DNA of 25,013 bases from Lachnospiraceae bacterium UBA1760 (lineage in GTDB: Bacteria > Bacillota > Clostridia > Lachnospirales > Lachnospiraceae). Numbering within the stretch: position 1 is the stretch's first letter; the number at the start of each line of letters is the position of its first letter. Positions 6,719-14,237 of this stretch are shown here, in pieces. The stretch is taken from positions 1 through 25,013 of the forward strand of contig DCHE01000030.1 in the NCBI GenBank assembly GCA_002314775.1. Reading direction: 5' to 3'. The notes below the pieces were generated by a model. The model worked only from the letters and a program-made list of their open reading frames with translations. It searched no databases and had not been told where the DNA came from. The translations under genes and the position numbers were made by a program.

Positions 6719-8404
6719 ATGAGTACTGGAGACGTGATAACATCTGTACTTAACCTTTTGGCGGGTATAGGTATATTTTTGGTAGCTTGTTCGCTGATGA
6801 GCTCGAACCTTGAAACCTTAAGCTCATCAAAGCTCAGAGGACTTTTTTCAAAGGCTTCAAAGAATAAACTGGTTGGAGTGGGAATTGGTACTGTAGGTAC
6901 AGCGGCGATTCAGAGCTCTGGAGCCACAACCGTTATGGTAATCGGTTTCGTAAATGCTGGAATTATGGGGCTTGAACAGGCAGCAACCATTATTTACGGA
7001 GCTAACATAGGTACAACTGTAACTGGACAGATGGTTGCATTTGGTATGTCTGGAAACAGTGGGGTATCATCTACGGTTATTTTCTCGGCCCTTGCAGGCG
7101 TGGGTGGATTTGTAACTCTCTTTGCAAAGAAGGATGTTACAAAGCATATAGGCGGAATTCTTTCAGGCTTTGGAATGCTTTTTGCAGCCTTAAGTATGAT
7201 GAGTCATGCAATGAACAGCTTTGCAAAGCTTGACTCAGTTAAGAATTTTCTTGCATCGATAAATAGCACTATCCTTCTTATTCTGATTGGTGCAATACTT
7301 ACAGCTATTGTGCAGAGCTCATCTGTAATGACCTCGGTTGCAATTACAATGGTTGTTGCAGGGCTTATCAGTCTTAATCAGGGTATTTATCTTACAATGG
7401 GTTCTAATATTGGTTCGTGCGTGGTTGCACTTTTAGCAGGTTTATCAAGCAGCAAGAGTGCAAGAAGAACCTCGTTTATTCACCTATTCTTCAACGTGAG
7501 TGGAGTGATTTTATTTGCAATTGTAGGAACTATACTTGATGCAGTAAGTGATGGAAGCTATGGCTATGGTGGCTTGTTCGGAAGAATATTTGTAGGCTCT
7601 CCACAGATTCAGCTTGCTATGTTCCACACAGTGTTCAATGTTATAACAGTTATTCTTATGCTTCCGCTTACAGGACTTCTGATTAAGCTTGTTATGAAGC
7701 TTGTTCCGGAAACAGCGGATGAGAATAACAAGGATGATTTCAGACTAAAATTTGTTGACGAAAATATGTTAAAGACTCCACCTATTGCAGTTGCACAGGT
7801 TAAAAATGAGATTGTTCATATGTCAGGACTTGCGATGAAGAACTTCAATATGTCACTAAAGATGATTAGTAATCTTGATTTTTCTACAGAGGAGGAGTTC
7901 CAGAGGACAGAGAAGGAGATAAACTTCATCAATAAGAACCTTGTGAAATTTGTTGTGGAGCTCTCGAGACTACCTCTTTCTGAGGCGGACTACCGATACC
8001 TCTCAACAACCTTCCATACAATAAGTGATATAGAGAGAGTTGGAGATTACGCAGAGAATATCTTAGAATATGCTACTGTACTTAAGAATGATGGAAATGG
8101 CTTCTCAACCTCGGCTGTATCTGAGATTGAGTATGTGAAGGAGAAGGTAAATGAGCTTTATGAAAATGTAATTAAGGCTTATGTTGATGGTGACAAAGAG
8201 GCCTATGAGAAGGCTGATGCAATCGAGAATAAGATTGATAAGATTACTGACAGAATGGCAGGCAATCATATCACAAGACTTAACGAGGGTATCTGTACTC
8301 CGATAGTTGGTGCTCAGTATATGTCACTGGCATCAAATACAGAGCGAGTAGGAGATCATCTCTTTAATATCTGTAAAGCAGTTAAGAGCTCGATATATAT
8401 GTAA
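6719..8404 (+). CDS. Na+/phosphate cotransporter family protein with PhoU-like tail
   Basis: A 561-residue protein. Residues about 5-320 hold the two repeated Na_Pi_cotrans units, each with its QSS signature: AAIQSSGATTVMVIGF near residue 60 and AIVQSSSVMTSVAITMV near residue 200. Several membrane helices surround them. Residues about 345-561 form a soluble helical domain resembling PhoU (motifs HTISDIERVGDYAENI and SNTERVGDHLFNI). The usual role is sodium-driven phosphate uptake at the cytoplasmic membrane, with the PhoU-like part thought to control it. Some members act in other organic-anion or phosphate-homeostasis roles. GGGAGG at 6700-6705 precedes the ATG. The length matches the family. 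It is transcribed alone, from an extended -10 promoter, with the trpD-like unit's promoter beginning 28 bases after its stop. Confidence 0.9.
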   Translation: MSTGDVITSVLNLLAGIGIFLVACSLMSSNLETLSSSKLRGLFSKASKNKLVGVGIGTVGTAAIQSSGATTVMVIGFVNAGIMGLEQAATIIYGANIGTTVTGQMVAFGMSGNSGVSSTVIFSALAGVGGFVTLFAKKDVTKHIGGILSGFGMLFAALSMMSHAMNSFAKLDSVKNFLASINSTILLILIGAILTAIVQSSSVMTSVAITMVVAGLISLNQGIYLTMGSNIGSCVVALLAGLSSSKSARRTSFIHLFFNVSGVILFAIVGTILDAVSDGSYGYGGLFGRIFVGSPQIQLAMFHTVFNVITVILMLPLTGLLIKLVMKLVPETADENNKDDFRLKFVDENMLKTPPIAVAQVKNEIVHMSGLAMKNFNMSLKMISNLDFSTEEEFQRTEKEINFINKNLVKFVVELSRLPLSEADYRYLSTTFHTISDIERVGDYAENILEYATVLKNDGNGFSTSAVSEIEYVKEKVNELYENVIKAYVDGDKEAYEKADAIENKIDKITDRMAGNHITRLNEGICTPIVGAQYMSLASNTERVGDHLFNICKAVKSSIYM

Positions 8405-8431
8405 ATTAGTAAGACGAAATTAAAAAAATGA

Positions 8432-8461
8432 TTGACTACAGATTGAATTGTATGATATTCT
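8432..8461 (+). promoter_or_regulatory. promoter of the T-box/trpD-like unit
   Basis: TTGACT (8432-8437), an 18-base spacer and TATTCT (8456-8461) preceded by TG at 8453-8454 as an extended -10. Transcription would start near 8468 and cover the T-box leader. Confidence 0.6.
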
Positions 8462-8489
8462 GAATTAGTAAATTGAATATACAAACTGT

Positions 8490-8755
8490 TGATTAAGAAG
8501 AGTAGTTATTTACTGATGTGTATAGAGAGTCGCGGATGGTGGAAGCGCGATGGCTAGGGAATAATGAATGGACTTATGAAGGTGGTAGGAAAGGCTTCGG
8601 CTTAGTAATGACCAACGGAGGCTCCCCGTTATAGGAGAATATGTATTGTTTGATACATAGTTAGAGATTATACACTAGTTGTATAATAAAGTAAGGTGGC
8701 ACCGCGATATATTCGCCCTTATAATCGAAGGATTATAAGGGCTTTTTCTTTTTTT
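8490..8755 (+). ncRNA. T-box leader, tryptophan-specific
   Basis: A transcribed leader that senses uncharged tRNA and lets transcription continue into the downstream gene. Stem I carries AGAGAGTCGCGGATGGTGG (8523-8541), and its specifier loop reads GAA-TGG-ACT with the UGG (Trp) codon at 8569-8571. The conserved T-box AAGGTGGCACCGCG is at 8693-8706. Its UGGC (8697-8700) would pair with GCCA at the tRNA 3' end, which requires a G discriminator base, as bacterial tRNA-Trp has. The competing terminator follows at 8715-8755. The specifier was assigned by position and flanking bases, not by a full fold. The 5' limit is approximate. Confidence 0.92.
8715..8755 (+). terminator. T-box regulated terminator
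   Basis: A perfect 12-bp stem, GCCCTTATAATC (8715-8726) with GATTATAAGGGC (8731-8742), a four-base loop and a T-rich tail from 8743 broken by one C. Its 5' arm can instead pair within the T-box antiterminator when uncharged tRNA binds. Confidence 0.92.
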
Positions 8756-8850
8756 GGCGACCTTTTTCTTCGTAACTTTGGCAATTTGGCACTTAGTATA
8801 TTCAAAAAATATGTTATTGGAATCTGAGAATTCCAGAAAGGGGTTACATA

Positions 8851-9873
8851 ATGTATAAGGACATTTTAGGCAAACTTACAAACAAAGAGAATTTGACAGA
8901 GGCTGAGGTTAATGAGATTATTAGTGACATTAACGAGGATAAGCTCACAGACGGTCAGATTTCAGGATTTCTTGTTGCTCTTCTCATGAAGGGAACAACT
9001 CTTGATGAGACAGCTTACATAGCAAATGCAATGCGTAATGTATGCGTACCATTAAGACCACAGGTTGCAGCAGAGATGATGGATACCTGTGGTACAGGCG
9101 GTGGACTTAGCACCTACAATATTTCAACTGCTACAGCAATTATTGCAGCAGCAGCTGGCATTCCTATTGCTAAGCACGGCAGCCGTTCAATCTCAAGCTT
9201 ATCTGGTAGTGCAGATGTACTTGAGGCACTCGGGGTTAATATCAATCTTACACCAGCTCAGGCTGAGGAGTTAATCGAGAAGATTAATATTGCATTTATC
9301 TATGCGCCACTTTTCCATCCGGTAATGTGTAAGGTACTTCCTCCAGAAGCAGCACTCGGAATTAAGACAATTTTCTACACAGTTATTGGACCACTTATCA
9401 ACCCTGCCTTTGCTCCACGTCATCTTCTTGGAGTGTACAAGGAGGAATTACTTGACCAGGTTCCACAGGTTGCTAAGCAGGTTGGATACACAAGAGCTAT
9501 GTTTGTACACGGATTAGATGGACTTGATGAGATTTCTCTTCTTGGTGCTACAAAGATTGTTGAACTTAAGGATGGAGAGCTTAAGACCTACGAGATTACT
9601 CCAGAGCAGTTTGGAATGAAGAGATGCGTGCTTGAGGATATTAAGACTGGAACACCAGATGTAAATGCTGAGACAATTAGAGGAATTTTCGAGGGAAGAA
9701 TTGATGGACCAAGAAAGGATGCAGTTATATTAAATGCAGCCGGAGCACTTGTTGTTGGTGATAAGGCTACTGATTTTGCAGATGGTATTGCTAAGGTTCG
9801 TGAGATTATTGACAGCGGAGCAGCACTCAAGAAATTAAATGAGTTAGTTGAACTTTCAAATTCTTTCAAGTAA
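8851..9873 (+). CDS. trpD: anthranilate phosphoribosyltransferase homologue with altered substrate pocket
   Basis: A 340-residue TrpD-family protein, normal in length. TrpD joins phosphoribosyl pyrophosphate (PRPP) to anthranilate in tryptophan synthesis. The fold motifs are clear: DTCGTGG (78-84), NIST (90-93), KHG (108-110), SGSADVLEALG (118-128) and the metal-binding DE pair (226-227). Four usual residues differ. The Asp of GTGGDG is deleted (GTGGGL), KHGNR is KHGSR (Ser111), the Arg ten residues after HP (R164 in the Sulfolobus enzyme, which holds the anthranilate carboxylate) is Glu166, and GIRTIFN is GIKTIFY. PRPP binding looks possible, but anthranilate binding is doubtful. A tryptophan T-box controls the gene and AAAGGGG (8837-8843) serves the ATG. 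The symbol marks the family; the substrate may differ. Confidence 0.8.
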   Translation: MYKDILGKLTNKENLTEAEVNEIISDINEDKLTDGQISGFLVALLMKGTTLDETAYIANAMRNVCVPLRPQVAAEMMDTCGTGGGLSTYNISTATAIIAAAAGIPIAKHGSRSISSLSGSADVLEALGVNINLTPAQAEELIEKINIAFIYAPLFHPVMCKVLPPEAALGIKTIFYTVIGPLINPAFAPRHLLGVYKEELLDQVPQVAKQVGYTRAMFVHGLDGLDEISLLGATKIVELKDGELKTYEITPEQFGMKRCVLEDIKTGTPDVNAETIRGIFEGRIDGPRKDAVILNAAGALVVGDKATDFADGIAKVREIIDSGAALKKLNELVELSNSFK

Positions 9874-9914
9874 AATAGAGTGAGGAGTTAAGGTTCTTTC
9901 TTACGATGAAATAC

Positions 9915-9945
9915 AGGGACTCACGTAATGTGGGTCCCTTATTTG
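9915..9945 (+). terminator. probable terminator or attenuator after the trpD-like gene
   Basis: A hairpin of AGGGACTCAC (9915-9924) with GTGGGTCCCT (9930-9939), ten pairs with one G-T wobble and a five-base loop, followed by a poor T-run (TTATTT). It probably ends only part of the transcription, so the trpCF-like gene may still depend in part on the T-box. I found no second T-box before 10015. Confidence 0.6.
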
Positions 9946-10014
9946 CAAAAAGGGTAAATTAGTTGCTGGAGTTAATTTCGACTTTCATATGACGTACATA
10001 TTTTAGGAGGCAAA

Positions 10015-11370
10015 ATGAGGTTTTTAGATGCGCTGCTTGCGGCAAAAAACAATAATAAGAATATAGTTATACCTGATATAAAGTGCTTCTCTCCAAAGGA
10101 GGGAGACCTTATGAGAGGGAGAAATCCGGTGTATTATGCTCTCGCACTTGAAGCGGCGGGAGCACCAGTTGTTTCTGTTGTGACAGAGGAGAAGGAGTTT
10201 CATGGCTCTCTTGATATGCTGAGAGATATAGCAGGCAGTATATCTGTGCCGATACTTAGAAAGGACTTTATTCATACAAGGGAGGAGCTTGTTGAAACCA
10301 AGGAAGCGGGTGCTTCGGCTATTTTGCTTATGTGTTCATGTCTGAAGAAGGATGAGTTGAAATACCTGTATGAGGAGGCACTCAAAATAGGACTTGATCC
10401 CTTTGTGGAAACTCATATAAAGGAAGATTTTGAACTTGTTAACGAGCTTGGGGCAAAGCTTGTTGGAATTAATAACAGAGATATCCTGGTTCTTGAGAGG
10501 GATGATGGAGATGTTGGTAATACGCTAAAGCTCGCCGAATATGCGCCAAAGGATGCATTTCTTGTTACTGAAAGCTCAATAAAAAATGCAGACCAGGTCA
10601 GGGCTGCAATTGATGCAGGAGCCGATGCAGCTCTTGTCGGTACCGCAATTTTAAATGCCAGATATACGGAGGCATTTTACAGGATGCTGCAAAGAAAAAC
10701 CAGCCTTAAGGTATGCGGACTTATGAATGAGGCTGACATAGAGATGTGCTTAAGGCTTGGAGTGGATAAGCTTGGTATAGTTTGCAATTATCCTATTTAT
10801 GTGCCTTGGAATTTATCTGTTGAAAGGGCTAAGGAGCTTAGAAGCTGTATTCCTGAGGGTTATATGGCTTGCATGGTTACTGGTGGCTCGGCAGAGGATA
10901 TTATTGATAGATGCAGAATGGTTAAGCCTGATATGGTACAGCTGCACTACAAGGAGAATTACACATGCCTGTGCGGGGTAGTTGAGTATTGTGATAGCAA
11001 TGGTATAGGAGTGGTAAAAACCGTTCCGATTAATAAAGATATATGCATTGAACAGTTTGGTGTTGACAGGGTTGATGATGCAATTGATATGTTAAATGAA
11101 ACAAGGCTTTCGGCATTTCTGGTAGATCCTAGACATGCTGAAAATGTAACCTCAAAAACACTTGTTTTAGATACTGGGCTTGCAAAAAGAATAATGGGTA
11201 TTTCTAAAAAGCCTGTCATTCTTGCTGGTGGATTGAATCAGGATAATGTATATGAGGTGGTTAAATCTACAGGAGCTAAAGCTGTTGATATAATGAATGG
11301 TTCGGAGGACGAGCCAGGAAAGAAGAATGAAGCTAAGATAAAAGGAATTATTTTAGAATTGGAGAGATAA
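10015..11370 (+). CDS. trpCF: fused indole-3-glycerol-phosphate synthase / phosphoribosylanthranilate isomerase homologue
   Basis: A 451-residue two-barrel protein. The TrpC half (1-228) has Lys23 (DIKCFSPKEG), Lys83 (LRKDFI), Glu132 (FVETH), Asn153 and Arg155 (GINNRD), Glu186 and Ser187 (TESSI) and the phosphate loop LVGTAI. It lacks most of the usual N-terminal extension and has Asp in place of the first catalytic Glu (PDIK for AEIK). The TrpF half (230-451) keeps Cys234 (KVCGL), Asp371 (FLVDP) and LAGGL. However, the SPRxVS Arg that holds the anthranilate carboxylate is Trp265 (VPWNLS), the GGTG loop is NVTS, and DVSSG is DIMNG. TAGGAGG (10004-10010) fixes the ATG. The fusion is known elsewhere, but this copy is divergent, especially in TrpF. 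The psuG-like gene follows two bases after the stop. Confidence 0.78.
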   Translation: MRFLDALLAAKNNNKNIVIPDIKCFSPKEGDLMRGRNPVYYALALEAAGAPVVSVVTEEKEFHGSLDMLRDIAGSISVPILRKDFIHTREELVETKEAGASAILLMCSCLKKDELKYLYEEALKIGLDPFVETHIKEDFELVNELGAKLVGINNRDILVLERDDGDVGNTLKLAEYAPKDAFLVTESSIKNADQVRAAIDAGADAALVGTAILNARYTEAFYRMLQRKTSLKVCGLMNEADIEMCLRLGVDKLGIVCNYPIYVPWNLSVERAKELRSCIPEGYMACMVTGGSAEDIIDRCRMVKPDMVQLHYKENYTCLCGVVEYCDSNGIGVVKTVPINKDICIEQFGVDRVDDAIDMLNETRLSAFLVDPRHAENVTSKTLVLDTGLAKRIMGISKKPVILAGGLNQDNVYEVVKSTGAKAVDIMNGSEDEPGKKNEAKIKGIILELER

Positions 11371-11372
11371 AA

Positions 11373-12296
11373 ATGGGTATTTCTGATTATATTGATTTTT
11401 CGGATGAGGTAAGCGAGGCGATAAAAGGTGGAAAGCCGGTTGTGGCTATAGAATCAGCTGGTACCTTTGAGGCATTTCCTTATCCGACCAATGAGGAATT
11501 GTCATTTATTGTAGAAAATAGAATTCGTGAGGCAGGAGCATGTCCTGCGTATATAGCTGTGATAGGTGGAAGAATTAAGGTAGGGCTTTCTTGCGAGGAC
11601 AGATTATACCTTTCGAAACCGACAGAGACCTTTATTAAGGCGTCAAGGCGAGATATACCAATACTTATAACAAAGAAGCTTGATGCACTGACAGCGGTAG
11701 CTTCCACAATGATGATAGCAGCTGCAGTTGGAATTAAGGTTGTAACTGGAGGAGGAATTGGAGGAGTTCATAGAGGGGCAGAGAAGAGCTTTGATATCTC
11801 AGCTGATTTGGAGGAGTTTGTAAAAAGTAATGTTATAGTGGTTTGCTCCGGTGCGAAGTCCATTTTAGATTTGAAGCTTACTATGGAATATCTGGAGACC
11901 CATGCAGTGACAATGGCAGGATATAAAACCAGAGAGCTTCCTGCATACATGGCAGTACATAGTGGCATAAAGCTTGATTATAGCTTTGAAAGTCCTAATG
12001 AGGTGGCTGAGTGCTACAGGGTAAAAAATGCACTTGGAAATACCAGCGGAATACTTGTTGCAAATCCTGTAGAAGAGGAGTATGCTGTAGATTCAGAGGC
12101 TATGAATGCTGCGATTGACAAGGCAGTTAAAAAGGCCGAGGAGGATAATATTCAGGGTAAGATTATTACCAAGTTTATTATGGACATAGTAAAGCATGAG
12201 ATGGGTGAGGATTCTGTTGATGCAAGCTTTCATATGAATTCTGACAATGCATATCTTGCTGCGAGTGTGGCAGTTAGTCTTAGCGAGAACAGTTAA
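11373..12296 (+). CDS. psuG: pseudouridine-5'-phosphate glycosidase (PsuG) family protein
   Basis: A 307-residue PsuG-family protein, normal in length. PsuG reversibly splits the C-C bond of pseudouridine 5'-phosphate into uracil and ribose 5-phosphate. Conserved parts are Glu27 (AIES), Lys89 (KASRRD), GGIGGVHRG with His133, DISADL with Asp141 and GAKSILD with Lys162 (the lysine that forms the sugar adduct). Unusual parts are the usual STIISHGMPYPQN segment, here SAGTFEAFPYPTN, and the C-terminal NIALVxNNA, here SFHMNSDNA. The sugar-handling residues are kept while the base-side pocket looks changed, so the aglycone may not be uracil. No PsuK kinase or nucleoside transporter adjoins it. GGAGAG (11360-11365) lies within the end of the trpCF-like gene, so the two are probably co-translated. 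Confidence 0.82.
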   Translation: MGISDYIDFSDEVSEAIKGGKPVVAIESAGTFEAFPYPTNEELSFIVENRIREAGACPAYIAVIGGRIKVGLSCEDRLYLSKPTETFIKASRRDIPILITKKLDALTAVASTMMIAAAVGIKVVTGGGIGGVHRGAEKSFDISADLEEFVKSNVIVVCSGAKSILDLKLTMEYLETHAVTMAGYKTRELPAYMAVHSGIKLDYSFESPNEVAECYRVKNALGNTSGILVANPVEEEYAVDSEAMNAAIDKAVKKAEEDNIQGKIITKFIMDIVKHEMGEDSVDASFHMNSDNAYLAASVAVSLSENS

Positions 12297-12360
12297 GTAC
12301 ATTTATTACATCTTTTTCCGTTTCTGTATCAAACGGTATAACAGTATATCGGAGGAGATT

Positions 12361-13050
12361 ATGAATAAGAAAATAACATTATACAGTGAGGCAGCATACG
12401 TTATAGGAATTACAATACTTGCCTTTGCAACTGCGCTTATGGAAAAAGCAAGCTTTGGAATGTCGATGGTAGTGGCACCCGCATATCTGATTCATTTGAA
12501 AATGAGTCAGTATTTTGCCTGGTTCACATTTGGCGTGTCTGAGTATATTTTTCAGGCGTTTCTGATAATTGTACTATCTATAGTGATGGGAAAGCTGAAA
12601 AAGGGGTATTTTATGTCCTTTGTGACTGCTGTAATTTACGGAACAATTCTGGACGCTTCAATTTGGATTGTTGGGCTTATTCCTTTTGATGGTATTGCTG
12701 CAAGAATTGTATGCTTTGCTTTGGGAATAATTATATGCGCTCTTGGAGTTGCGATGCTCTTTATGACATATATCTCTCCTGAGGCCTATGAGCTTGTGGT
12801 AAAGGAGATATCGGTTAATTATAAAAAGGATATCGGAAAGGTTAAAACTATATATGACTGTTCAAGCTGTGTGCTTGGTATTATTCTTTCGTTTATATTC
12901 TTTGGGCTTGGACATTTCGTTGGAGTAAGCTTCGGCACTGTTATCTGTGCACTTGTTAATGGCTGGCTTATCGGAAGATTTAGCAGGCTATATGGAAGGG
13001 TGTTTGAGGTTAAGGATGCACTTAAGCTGAGAGACTGGTTTACAAAGTAG
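12361..13050 (+). CDS. YczE/YitT-like integral membrane protein
   Basis: A 229-residue protein with about five hydrophobic segments (including GITILAFATALM, AFLIIVLSIVM, IVCFALGIIICALGVAM and VLGIILSFIFFGLG). It resembles the YczE/YyaS family of membrane proteins, whose function is unknown. YczE of Bacillus has been tied to post-translational control of lipopeptide synthesis. GGAGGAG (12351-12357) before the ATG at 12361 decides the start; the frame is open further upstream but without a site. A 6-bp inverted repeat, CCGTTT/AAACGG (12318-12336), lies between it and psuG. The 64-base gap has no terminator, so it is probably the last gene of the trpCF-psuG transcript. An exporter or product-linked role there is inference only. 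Confidence 0.72.
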   Translation: MNKKITLYSEAAYVIGITILAFATALMEKASFGMSMVVAPAYLIHLKMSQYFAWFTFGVSEYIFQAFLIIVLSIVMGKLKKGYFMSFVTAVIYGTILDASIWIVGLIPFDGIAARIVCFALGIIICALGVAMLFMTYISPEAYELVVKEISVNYKKDIGKVKTIYDCSSCVLGIILSFIFFGLGHFVGVSFGTVICALVNGWLIGRFSRLYGRVFEVKDALKLRDWFTK

Positions 13051-13061
13051 TATAAATAAGG

Positions 13062-13117
13062 GTTCATTATTTCAGAAATTATTTGAAAAAATTTCTGAAA
13101 TGATGAACTTTTTTTTA
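13062..13117 (+). terminator. strong intrinsic terminator after the YczE-like gene
   Basis: A 19-bp stem (13062-13080 with 13090-13108, one G-T wobble) and a nine-base loop, followed by about eight T residues. It separates the trp-like cluster from the suf region. Confidence 0.92.
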
Positions 13118-13197
13118 ATTTGATTCGTATTAGTAATTAAAGGAAGGAAAATACTGATAAAATCAGAAATTACAGAAAAGAAGGAAGGTGATGCTTA

Positions 13198-13359
13198 TTG
13201 AAAGATAGGGTGTATATTATTAAGCATCAAAATGAAATTGAGGTGCTTACTAGAGAAAGGATAGAAGAAGAAAGGAGGCGATTAGAGGACGAAAGAGCTA
13301 AAAGACTATTTGAAAGAATAATGAAGGATATCAAAAAAGTAAAAGAGGATTCTGGGTAA
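13198..13359 (+). CDS. 53-residue highly charged coiled-coil-like protein
   Basis: A short ORF starting with TTG at 13198, seven bases after AAGGAAGGTG (13181-13190), and ending in TAA at 13357-13359. The product starts MKDRVYIIKHQNEIEVLT and continues with an Arg/Glu-rich stretch (ERIEEERRRLEDERAKR) that should form a single long helix. An extended -10 (TGATAAAAT, 13155-13163) lies between the preceding terminator and the ribosome binding site, so it appears to be a free-standing small gene upstream of suf. I do not recognise the family. A competing ATG at 13191 gives only a five-codon peptide. The good ribosome binding site and the even, non-random composition support expression. It could also be an uORF or leader for the suf genes. 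Confidence 0.55.
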   Translation: MKDRVYIIKHQNEIEVLTRERIEEERRRLEDERAKRLFERIMKDIKKVKEDSG

Positions 13360-13428
13360 GTTCGGCAGTGTTTATCAGAATAATAGTCAGAGATTCTATA
13401 ATAATTTGGCTTTTAGTATTTATTTTGC

Positions 13429-13456
13429 TTGTTAAAATATTAATATTGGTTATAAT
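13429..13456 (+). promoter_or_regulatory. promoter of sufCB
   Basis: TTGTTA (13429-13434), a 16-base spacer and TATAAT (13451-13456), predicting a start near 13463. This gives a leader of about 34 bases to the sufC ATG at 13497. Confidence 0.75.
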
Positions 13457-13459
13457 GTC

Positions 13460-13476
13460 TATAGGCATTGCCTATA
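13460..13476 (+). promoter_or_regulatory. candidate operator over the suf transcription start
   Basis: TATAGGC-ATT-GCCTATA is a perfect 7-bp inverted repeat with a three-base centre. It begins four bases after the -10 element and covers the predicted start site, as expected for a repressor site. An Fe-S-sensing Rrf2-type regulator would be the natural candidate, but nothing in the window encodes one. The dyad is certain; the protein is inferred. Confidence 0.45.
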
Positions 13477-13496
13477 ACAAAAGAAAGGTGAATTAT

Positions 13497-14237
13497 ATGC
13501 TTGAGCTAAAGAATGTGTCATTTTCTGTTGATGACGGAAAGGGACAGAAGGAAATAATAAAGGATCTCAATCTTAAGATTGACGATGGTAAATTTGTAGT
13601 AGTAACTGGACCTAACGGAGGTGGAAAGTCAACCTTAGCAAAGATTATTGCAGGAATTGAGAAACCGACAGAGGGAACAATTCTGTTTGATGGATTAGAT
13701 ATTACTGAAATGTCTATAACAGAAAGAGCAAATGCAGGAATAAGCTTTGCTTTTCAGCAGCCAGTAAGATTTAAGGGAATCAGAGTGCTTGATTTACTTA
13801 GAATCGCGGCAAAAAAGCAGCTTACAACAGCTGAAGCCTGCAAATATCTTTCAGAGGTTGGACTTTGTGCAAAGGATTATATTAAAAGAGAGGTTAATGC
13901 AAGTCTTTCGGGCGGTGAGCTTAAGAGAATTGAGATAGCTACAGTTCTTGCGAGAGGAACCAAGCTTTCTCTGTTTGATGAGCCGGAGGCAGGAATTGAC
14001 CTTTGGAGCTTTAAGAACCTTATAAGTGTTTTTGAACATATGAGAGAGACAGTGAAGGGTTCTATAATGATAATTTCCCATCAGGAAAGAATTCTTAATA
14101 TTGCTGATGAGATAGTAGTAATATCTGCGGGCTCAATTGCTAAGCATGGACCTAAGGATGAAATTTTACCAGAGATACTTGGTACCTCGGCAGCAGTGGG
14201 AAGCTGCAATATTCTTGAAAAGGGAGGTAATAAGTAA
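13497..14237 (+). CDS. sufC: SufC-type ABC ATPase for Fe-S cluster assembly
   Basis: A 246-residue soluble ABC ATPase that drives the SufB-type scaffold to build iron-sulfur clusters. It has Walker A GPNGGGKST (38-46), the Q-loop in SFAFQQP, signature LSGGELKRIE, Walker B LFDEPEAGID and the H-loop ISHQ. The DEPEAGID form with FEHMRE helices and no membrane partner is typical of SufC and not of transporters. ATG at 13497 is chosen because AAAGGTG (13484-13490) is six bases upstream and the sequence before it holds the promoter; the frame is open further up only by chance. The stop codon overlaps the sufB start by one base (TAATG), so the two are translationally coupled. No SufS, SufU or separate SufD follows. 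Confidence 0.88.
   Translation: MLELKNVSFSVDDGKGQKEIIKDLNLKIDDGKFVVVTGPNGGGKSTLAKIIAGIEKPTEGTILFDGLDITEMSITERANAGISFAFQQPVRFKGIRVLDLLRIAAKKQLTTAEACKYLSEVGLCAKDYIKREVNASLSGGELKRIEIATVLARGTKLSLFDEPEAGIDLWSFKNLISVFEHMRETVKGSIMIISHQERILNIADEIVVISAGSIAKHGPKDEILPEILGTSAAVGSCNILEKGGNK

Noticed and set aside
8757..8850. Second regulatory RNA between the T-box terminator and the trpD-like gene
   Set aside because: Only a 6-bp inverted repeat (TGGAAT/ATTCCA, 8818-8835) is present, too little to call.
13368..13496. Hydrophobic N-terminal extension of sufC from ATG 13368
   Set aside because: The stretch contains a good promoter and operator-like dyad, and the ribosome binding site fits ATG 13497; SufC proteins have no membrane segment.
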